Below are positions 48,727 through 54,537 of a DNA stretch of 54,537 nt, piece after piece. Numbering within the stretch: the first letter of the stretch is position 1; every line of letters starts with the position of its first letter. The notes under the pieces are model-generated. The model did not search any database. It saw nothing but the letters and a program-made list of their open reading frames with translations, and was not told the origin of the DNA. Made by a program: the position numbers and the translations under genes. Source of the stretch: a virus; IMG/VR virus record IMGVR_UViG_3300034022_000096, positions 1 to 54,537 of that record, one strand, 5' to 3'.

Positions 48727-51222
48727 ATGGCTACCAATATCGACAAAGCGCTGTACCAACAACCAATGGGCATTGACGCGCTGGGCGAGCAGGAATCCCC
48801 ACTTGAGATTGAGATTGTTGATCCCGAAGAAGTCACTATTGGCATGGACGGCATCGAGATCACGCTTACGCCCGGAGAAGATGACGGCGAAGAAGGCTTT
48901 GACGACAACTTGGCCGAGTATATAAAAAGTGGTGCCTTGCAGTCGCTGGCTGGGGACTTGGTGTCTGACATTGATAACGATAAGAATGGCCGCAAGGATT
49001 GGGAGAAGACGTACGTTGATGGTCTGAAGCTCTTGGGCTTGCAGATCGAAGAACGCACAGAACCATGGAACGGCGCGTGTGGTGTGTTCCACCCCATGAT
49101 TACAGAAGCAGTTGTGCGCTTCCAAGCTGAGACAATCACTGAGACGTTCCCAGCCCAAGGGCCTGTGCGCAGCAAACTCATCGGCAAAGAAACGCCAGAG
49201 ATGAAAGAAGTTGCGTCTAACGTTGAAGATGACATGAACTACGAGTTGACGGAGGTCATGACAGAGTACCGCGCTGAACACGAGCGCATGCTTTGGTCAC
49301 TGCCAGCCACAGGCTCAGCGTTTAAGAAGGTGTACTACGATCCCAATTTGGGACGTCAAGTATCTATGTTTATTCCTGCGGAAGATATGTATCTGCCATA
49401 CGGTACAACGGACTTGGATACTTGTTACCGCATCACGCACGTCATGCGCAAGACCAAGAATGAGATTATCAAGCTTCAGCAAGTTGGCTTCTACCTTGAC
49501 ATTGACTTGGCTGACGCCCCCAAAGAGTTAACCGACATTCAGAAAGCCAAAGATAAAGAGACTGGCTTTAGTGACTTAAACGACGACCGCTACACGCTGT
49601 ATGAGTGCCACGTTGATTTAAACCTTGAAGGTTACGAAGATAAAGACGACGCGGGTGACGAGACCGGCATCATGTTGCCGTACGTTGTCACGTTGATTAA
49701 AGGCTCTAACGACATCCTGTCAATCCGCCGCAACTGGAAGGAAGAAGATGACCTCAGACTCAAGCGCCAGCACTTCGTTCACTACCAATATATTCCGGGT
49801 TTTGGAGCTTACGGCTTCGGGCTTTTCCACCTTATCGGAGGCTTTGCTAAATCCGCTACATCCCTCATGCGCCAGCTTGTCGATGCAGGAACTCTTGCCA
49901 ACTTACCCGGCGGACTCAAGACACGCGGATTGCGAATCAAAGGCGACGACACACCAATCGCACCCGGAGAGTTCCGTGACGTAGACGTTGGCTCGGGTAC
50001 GATCCGTGACAACATCTTGCCGCTTCCGTACAAGGAGCCAAGCGCTACGCTGTTTAACTTGATGCAGACCATCGTTGATGAAGGTCGCCGTTTTGCCGCG
50101 ACTGCTGACATGAAGGTGTCGGATATGTCTGCGCAGGCTCCCGTTGGCACAACGCTGGCGCTACTAGAGCGCCAGTTAAAGGTAATGACTGCGGTGCAGG
50201 CTCGTGTGCACTTTGCCCTGAAGCAAGAGTTCAAACTCTTGAAGAACATCATCCGCGACTACACCGACGCTGATTACACATACACACCTGAGTACGGCAC
50301 TCGCAAAGCTAAGAAAGCCGACTATGACTTGGTGGATGTTATCCCCGTGTCAGACCCCAACGCTGCGACCATGTCTCAGCGCGTTATCCAGTATCAAGCC
50401 GTTATTCAAATGGCGCAGATGGCTCCGGACATCTACAACTTGCCCGAACTTCACCGCGGTATGTTGAACGTTTTAGGTATCAAGAACGCAGAGAAGCTTG
50501 TGCCAATTGAGGACGATCAGAAGCCAATTGACCCAGTGCAAGAGAACCAGAATGCGCTTAAGGGTAAGCCACTTAAAGCGTTCTTACACCAAGATCATGC
50601 CTCGCATATCCAAGTGCACATGATGTTGCTCCAAGACCCGATGATGCAGCAGTTCATTGGTCAGAACCCACAGGCCCCCAAGATCATGGGTGCAATCACT
50701 GCGCACATTGCAGAGCACGTTGGTTACCAGATGCGCCAGCAGATCGAGCAGCAGTTGGGTATGCCCCTGCCTCCCGAAGACGAGAAGTTGCCACCACAGG
50801 TGGAGATCGCGTTGTCCGGCATGATGGCTCAAGCCGCGCAACAGGTGTTGATGCAGAACCAAGCCAAGGCTGCACAGATGCAGGCACAGCAACAGATGCA
50901 AGACCCAGTCATGCAGTTGCAGATGCAGGAACTCCAACTCAAAGGCCAAGAGCTCGAGTTGAAGAAACAAAAGATCATGATGGACGCTGCTGCCAAGGCC
51001 GACGCACAGGCTCTGAAAGAGCAAGAAGTCAGCGGCAAACTGGAGTTGGAAGCTCTTCGCACAGGTGCGCAAATCAAAGAAAGCGAATTCAAGCAGCAGT
51101 TTGAACAAGAACGTGCCGGTATCCAGATGGGTTCCGACATCGCAAAGAGTAAAGCCCAGATGGAGTTACAAGCGCGTACTGCTGCGCTCTCAAATAGCAA
51201 ACAACGTGAGCCCAAATCATGA
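48727..51222 (+). CDS. portal protein, P22-like
   Basis: An 831-residue portal. An acidic N-terminal extension precedes the core segment WEKTYVDGLKLLGL, then RTEPWNGACGVFHPM and TEAVVRFQAETITETFP, then GSAFKKVYYDP, all consistent with P22-type portals. The C-terminal 150 residues are a Gln/Met/Lys-rich helical barrel and coiled coil. It forms the ring at the head vertex through which DNA enters and leaves. It is longer than typical portals because of the C-terminal barrel. Its stop overlaps the next start (ATGA). Confidence 0.85.
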   Translation: MATNIDKALYQQPMGIDALGEQESPLEIEIVDPEEVTIGMDGIEITLTPGEDDGEEGFDDNLAEYIKSGALQSLAGDLVSDIDNDKNGRKDWEKTYVDGLKLLGLQIEERTEPWNGACGVFHPMITEAVVRFQAETITETFPAQGPVRSKLIGKETPEMKEVASNVEDDMNYELTEVMTEYRAEHERMLWSLPATGSAFKKVYYDPNLGRQVSMFIPAEDMYLPYGTTDLDTCYRITHVMRKTKNEIIKLQQVGFYLDIDLADAPKELTDIQKAKDKETGFSDLNDDRYTLYECHVDLNLEGYEDKDDAGDETGIMLPYVVTLIKGSNDILSIRRNWKEEDDLRLKRQHFVHYQYIPGFGAYGFGLFHLIGGFAKSATSLMRQLVDAGTLANLPGGLKTRGLRIKGDDTPIAPGEFRDVDVGSGTIRDNILPLPYKEPSATLFNLMQTIVDEGRRFAATADMKVSDMSAQAPVGTTLALLERQLKVMTAVQARVHFALKQEFKLLKNIIRDYTDADYTYTPEYGTRKAKKADYDLVDVIPVSDPNAATMSQRVIQYQAVIQMAQMAPDIYNLPELHRGMLNVLGIKNAEKLVPIEDDQKPIDPVQENQNALKGKPLKAFLHQDHASHIQVHMMLLQDPMMQQFIGQNPQAPKIMGAITAHIAEHVGYQMRQQIEQQLGMPLPPEDEKLPPQVEIALSGMMAQAAQQVLMQNQAKAAQMQAQQQMQDPVMQLQMQELQLKGQELELKKQKIMMDAAAKADAQALKEQEVSGKLELEALRTGAQIKESEFKQQFEQERAGIQMGSDIAKSKAQMELQARTAALSNSKQREPKS

Positions 51223-51413
51223 TTCAAGACTTCGTACGCGTATTACGTGAAAAAATACGCACTGACATGAACAACTACGCTGATGACTTGGCTGGCGGTT
51301 CGTGCCGTACTTTTGAAGAGTATCAAAAACTTTGCGGGATTATTCAGGGTCTAGCCCTCGCAGAGCGTTATCTACTTGACCTTGCGCAGAAAGTTGAAGA
51401 ATCAGATGAGTGA
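51219..51413 (+). CDS. small protein of unknown function, head region
   Basis: A 64-residue helical protein with MIQDFVRVLREKI and CRTFEEYQKLCGIIQGLALAE, a pattern common in small genes between portal and scaffold genes of podoviruses. It overlaps both neighbours by 4-8 bases. A role in head assembly is inferred from position. Confidence 0.6.
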   Translation: MIQDFVRVLREKIRTDMNNYADDLAGGSCRTFEEYQKLCGIIQGLALAERYLLDLAQKVEESDE

Positions 51414-51843
51414 TATTGATTTAACCCCCGGTGCTTTTGCACTGCCTGAACCCATCCAACCTCTGGATGCACCTGAAGCCGAAGCTAACGATGAGCAGAA
51501 AGCCACGCAACTCCCAATCCCAACAGGTTGGAAGATTCTTTGCGCTGTGCCCGACATCTCTGAACGAGTGGATGGTACAAGTCTGGACTTAGTCCGGCCT
51601 ATTGAGAGCATGCGCCAAGAAGAAACAGCAACCACTGTGTTGTTTGTTTTGAAAGTTGGCCCCGATGCGTACAATGACACCGCCAAGTTTCCCAACGGAG
51701 CATGGTGTAAAGAGGGCGACTTCGTGTTAGTACGTACTTACTCCGGCACAAGATTCAAGATCTTTGGCAAGGAGTTCCGTCTCATCAACGACGACCAAGT
51801 TGATGCTGTTGTGCAAGACCCTCGCGGACTGACCCGCGCTTGA
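51406..51843 (+). CDS. GroES-like co-chaperonin
   Basis: A 145-residue protein from the ATG at 51406, which overlaps the upstream gene by 8 bases. After an acidic N-terminal extension (1-37) comes a GroES-type fold: TGWKILCAVPD (40-50), a loop with DGTSLDLV (56-63) that parallels the mobile loop contacting GroEL, then TTVLFVLKVGPDAY and WCKEGDFVLVRTYSGTRFKI and FRLINDDQVDAVV, matching the strands that close Cpn10. Its position between portal and scaffold suggests it helps GroEL fold the capsid protein, as T4 gp31 does. The assignment is from pattern similarity. Confidence 0.7.
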   Translation: MSDIDLTPGAFALPEPIQPLDAPEAEANDEQKATQLPIPTGWKILCAVPDISERVDGTSLDLVRPIESMRQEETATTVLFVLKVGPDAYNDTAKFPNGAWCKEGDFVLVRTYSGTRFKIFGKEFRLINDDQVDAVVQDPRGLTRA

Positions 51844-51853
51844 AAGGAAGAAT

Positions 51854-52804
51854 ATGGCTGAACCGTACAAGTTCCCCGACGAAGTTGAAGACAAGAAGAC
51901 CAATGAGGTTGAGTTTGAGATTGAGGGGGTGGATGATGTAGAGATTGAAATCGAAGACGACACGCCCGAGCGCGACAGAGGCCGCAAGCCCCTAGACCGT
52001 GAAGTGCTTGATCCGACCGATGAAGAAATCGAGTCCTATTCTGACAAAGTCAAGGGGCGAATTAAAGAGTTGACCCACGCCCGTCACGACGAGCGCCGTG
52101 TCAAAGAAGCCACGATGCGTGAGAAGCAAGAGCTTGAGCGTCTTGCACAGCAGTTGATTGAGGAGAACAAACGCCTCAAACAAAATGTATACACAGGACA
52201 AGAAGCTATCATTGAGGGCGCTAAGTCAAAAGCCGATTCTGAGTTGGTTATGGCAAGGCGTAAACTCAAGGAAGCCCAAGAGTCCTTCGACACGGATGCC
52301 ATCATTGAAGCCCAAGAAGCTGTGATGGACGCAAAGATTCGTGCAGAACAAGTAAAAAATTATCGTCCAACCCCTTTACAGGAAGATAATTTTGAGGTAC
52401 AAACGCAACAAGCCCAACCTTCAAGGGCTGAACCGGACGAAAAAACTCTGCGCTGGCAGGCAAAAAACCAGTGGTTCGGACAGCAAGGGTTTGAAGAATA
52501 CACCAGCTACGCACTAGGGCTGCATCAGAAACTAGTCACAAACGGAGTGGATCCCCGCTCTGCTGAATATTTCGACCAAATTGATGGTCGCATGAAGTCA
52601 ACTTTTCCGGATTTATTCGGTCAAGCAAATGACAAGCCAAGGTCTGGTGAGGTTCAAAAACGACCTACGACAGTGGTTGCCTCTGTATCTCGTTCTACGA
52701 GTGCAGGAAAAATTAAGCTAACTCAAACGCAAGTAGCGTTAGCGAAAAAATTTGGTTTAACCCCGCAGCAATATGCTGCACAAGTAGCGAAACTGGAGAA
52801 CTGA
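51854..52804 (+). CDS. capsid scaffold protein
   Basis: A 316-residue, highly charged helical protein. The N-terminus is acidic (residues 1-45), a long coiled coil runs from about 60 to 165, a Gln/Pro/Ala linker follows, and the last 25 residues (LTQTQVALAKKFGLTPQQYAAQ onward) form a helix-turn-helix-like tail. A charged helical protein just before the head proteins is the usual position of the scaffold, whose C-terminus commonly contacts the capsid protein. The same tail motif occurs in the early protein at 31076. Confidence 0.72.
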   Translation: MAEPYKFPDEVEDKKTNEVEFEIEGVDDVEIEIEDDTPERDRGRKPLDREVLDPTDEEIESYSDKVKGRIKELTHARHDERRVKEATMREKQELERLAQQLIEENKRLKQNVYTGQEAIIEGAKSKADSELVMARRKLKEAQESFDTDAIIEAQEAVMDAKIRAEQVKNYRPTPLQEDNFEVQTQQAQPSRAEPDEKTLRWQAKNQWFGQQGFEEYTSYALGLHQKLVTNGVDPRSAEYFDQIDGRMKSTFPDLFGQANDKPRSGEVQKRPTTVVASVSRSTSAGKIKLTQTQVALAKKFGLTPQQYAAQVAKLEN

Positions 52805-52805
52805 A

Positions 52806-53264
52806 ATGGCTGAAACAATTGACCGCTCAAATCGTGACACTAAGTCACGCGATAAATCTGTTCGTGCAGTATACGTACCGCCGAGCAACTTGCCCGATCC
52901 GACACCTGATCCAGATTACACGTTTCGCTGGGTAGCGACTCATGTGCTAGGTCAGCCATTAGCCAACAACGTGTCCTTACAGATGCGCGATGGTTATGAG
53001 CCGGTGAAAGCAGTGGATCATCCAGAATTGGCCTTGTTTGGTAACAACGCAAACGGCAATGTGGAAATTGGTGGGCTGATGCTTTGCAAGGCTCCCAAGG
53101 AACGCGTTGAAGCCCGCGCTGAGTATTACAACAAGCAGGCTCAAAACCAGATGGATTCAGTTGACAATCATTTCATGCGAAATAGTGATCCTCGGATGCC
53201 CTTGTTTGCTGACCGCAAGTCAACAACAAGTCGCGGAACAGGATTTGGTTCTGGTTCTAAATAA
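52806..53264 (+). CDS. head-region protein of unknown function
   Basis: A 152-residue protein. The N-terminus is polar, then PPSNLPDPTPDPDYTFRWV and a strand-rich middle, and a Gly/Ser-rich end. I recall similar proteins before capsid genes in aquatic phages. No enzymatic motif. A minor head component is inferred. Confidence 0.58.
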   Translation: MAETIDRSNRDTKSRDKSVRAVYVPPSNLPDPTPDPDYTFRWVATHVLGQPLANNVSLQMRDGYEPVKAVDHPELALFGNNANGNVEIGGLMLCKAPKERVEARAEYYNKQAQNQMDSVDNHFMRNSDPRMPLFADRKSTTSRGTGFGSGSK

Positions 53265-53279
53265 TTTATAGGAGTCTTT

Positions 53280-53885
53280 ATGGCTTATCCTACAGTCTCG
53301 GCCCCTTACGGTCTAAAGCCTGTAAACCTAATAGGTGGACAGGTATTCGCGGGTTCAACCCGTTTGATGCAAATTGCTAGTGGCTATGCCACGAACATTT
53401 TCTACGGTGACTTGGTAAAACGTATCTCTGATGGAACTATCGAAAAGGACGCGGGTACAACAACTGCCACGCCTTGCGGTATTTTCTTAGGTGTTCAGTT
53501 TACCAATGGTTCAACTGGTCAAGTCCAGCAACAACAGTACTATCCAGCAAGTCAGGCTATCAAGTCTGGCACGCAGATTTTTGCTGTGGTCGCTGATGAT
53601 CCTGACACATTGTTCCAAGTAGCTGTTGTGTCTGGTACAACTGTTATCTCTGGTGTTGGCATTTCCGCCATCGGCAATAACGCCACGTTGGTACAGAACG
53701 CCGGTAGCACCACGTCAGGTAACTCTGCCGTAGCTATTTTGGACAGTACCGCCACAACCAACACTCTGCCTATTCGTATCATTGACGTAGTTCGGGACAC
53801 CGCCACTGCTGCTGATAACTTCCCTGAAGTTATTGTCAAGATCAATGCGACTATGCATCAGTACAACAACGCAACTGGCGTATAA
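53280..53885 (+). CDS. probable capsid decoration or head-stabilising protein
   Basis: A 201-residue Thr/Gly/Val-rich beta-type protein beginning MAYPTVSAPYGLKPVNLIGG, a start I associate with capsid-associated proteins of aquatic phages. No signal or enzymatic motif. It lies directly upstream of the major capsid gene with GGAGTC in front of the ATG. Decoration role inferred from position and composition. Confidence 0.58.
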   Translation: MAYPTVSAPYGLKPVNLIGGQVFAGSTRLMQIASGYATNIFYGDLVKRISDGTIEKDAGTTTATPCGIFLGVQFTNGSTGQVQQQQYYPASQAIKSGTQIFAVVADDPDTLFQVAVVSGTTVISGVGISAIGNNATLVQNAGSTTSGNSAVAILDSTATTNTLPIRIIDVVRDTATAADNFPEVIVKINATMHQYNNATGV

Positions 53886-53897
53886 GGAGCATAAACC

Positions 53898-54537
53898 ATG
53901 GCTATTTCACGCGCACAACTACTTAAAGAACTGCTCCCCGGCCTGAACGCTTTGTTCGGCTTGCAGTACGCTACTTACGGCGAAGAGCACAAAGAAATCT
54001 ACGAAACAGAGAAATCTGAGCGTAGCTTTGAAGAAGAGACAAAACTGTCTGGCTTCTCTGCGGCTCCTGTCAAGAACGAGGGTTCAGCCATTGCTTATGA
54101 CAATGCGCAAGAAGCGTTCACGGCTCGCTACAACCACGAAACCATCGCCTTGGGTTTCTCAATCACTGAAGAAGCGGTTGAAGATAACTTGTACGACAGC
54201 TTGTCTGCTCGCTACACCAAGGGTCTGGCTCGTGCTATGGCTTACACCAAGCAGGTTAAAGCTGCATCCGTCTTAAACAACGGCTTCACAGGTGGTGTTT
54301 ATGCTGGTGGTGATGGTGTTGCTCTGTTCTCTACAGCGCACCCATTAGTCTCTGGTGGTACCAACAGTAACCGTCCTTCAACCAACTCTGACTTGAATGA
54401 AACATCGTTGGAAAACGCTGTGATTCAGATCGCTGCTTGGACTGATGAGCGTGGTCTGTTGATCGCTGCTAAACCTAGAAAACTCGTTGTGCCTCCAGCA
54501 CTTCAGTTCGTTGCTACTCGTTTGCTCGAAACCAACC
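53898..54537 (+). CDS. major capsid protein, N-terminal part (cut by window edge)
   Basis: The frame starts at the ATG at 53898 with AAGGAG upstream and stays open to the right edge, giving at least 213 residues. It begins with a helical segment (RAQLLKELLPGLNALFGLQY), then an acidic extended loop (YETEKSERSFEEETKL) and GSAIAYDNAQEAFTARY, NHETIALGFSITEEAVEDNLYD and FSTAHPLVSGG. This pattern matches the Mu gpT-like major head family with the HK97-type fold. Position after scaffold and decoration genes fits. The C-terminal part is missing. Confidence 0.8.
   Translation, partial: MAISRAQLLKELLPGLNALFGLQYATYGEEHKEIYETEKSERSFEEETKLSGFSAAPVKNEGSAIAYDNAQEAFTARYNHETIALGFSITEEAVEDNLYDSLSARYTKGLARAMAYTKQVKAASVLNNGFTGGVYAGGDGVALFSTAHPLVSGGTNSNRPSTNSDLNETSLENAVIQIAAWTDERGLLIAAKPRKLVVPPALQFVATRLLETN

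Overview
The window is most of the genome of a tailed double-stranded DNA phage, very probably a podovirus-like phage of an aquatic Gram-negative bacterium. The evidence is a P22-type portal, a large terminase subunit, a GH24 endolysin with holin-like partners, a P22 gp10-like protein, very large internal-virion (ejection) proteins, and the absence of sheath, tape-measure, integrase or any housekeeping gene. Several small proteins resemble families I know from marine and freshwater metagenomic phages (a recollection, not a search). The left edge cuts a tail-fibre gene and the right edge cuts the major capsid gene, so the remaining tail genes most likely lie outside the window.

Layout. (1) About 1-4.9 kb, plus strand: an array of tail-fibre and glycine-rich adhesin genes, each set followed by a small accessory protein, then a cupin. 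(2) 4.9-6.9 kb: a compact lysis cassette of small membrane proteins, a holin-like protein and a lysozyme. (3) 6.9-23.9 kb: gp10-like protein, internal virion proteins and a giant 2,855-residue protein. (4) 23.85-45.9 kb, minus strand: the early and replication block, read right to left. It carries many small unknown proteins, an AAA+/von Willebrand/DUF3150-like trio under its own promoter, a family A DNA polymerase, three nuclease families, a SNF2-type helicase, a probable single-strand binding protein, an HTH regulator and a primase-helicase. (5) 45.9-46.3 kb: a divergent control region with a leader terminator, promoter candidates, an A/T tandem repeat and a strong minus-oriented terminator. 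(6) 46.3 kb to the end, plus strand: terminase subunits, portal, a GroES-like co-chaperonin, scaffold, and head proteins including the start of the major capsid gene.

How it fits together: early transcripts leave the divergent region leftward and express host take-over and replication genes; late transcripts leave rightward through packaging and head genes and presumably continue through tail, ejection and lysis genes. The two blocks converge at about 23.86 kb, where the giant gene overlaps the last minus-strand gene tail to tail.

Most unusual: (a) a directional palindromic element found four times, plus one degenerate copy, only between 41.3 and 45.8 kb; (b) the phage-borne MoxR-like AAA+/VWA-metallopeptidase/DUF3150-like operon behind a perfect 12-bp inverted-repeat operator whose sequence is partly shared with the HTH regulator's upstream region; (c) a 168-base noncoding gap packed with overlapping perfect inverted repeats; (d) a module inside the giant protein with a zincin-like motif and a buried twin-arginine-like motif, bracketed by two LFSR tetrapeptides. 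All function calls are from reading motifs; no database was consulted.
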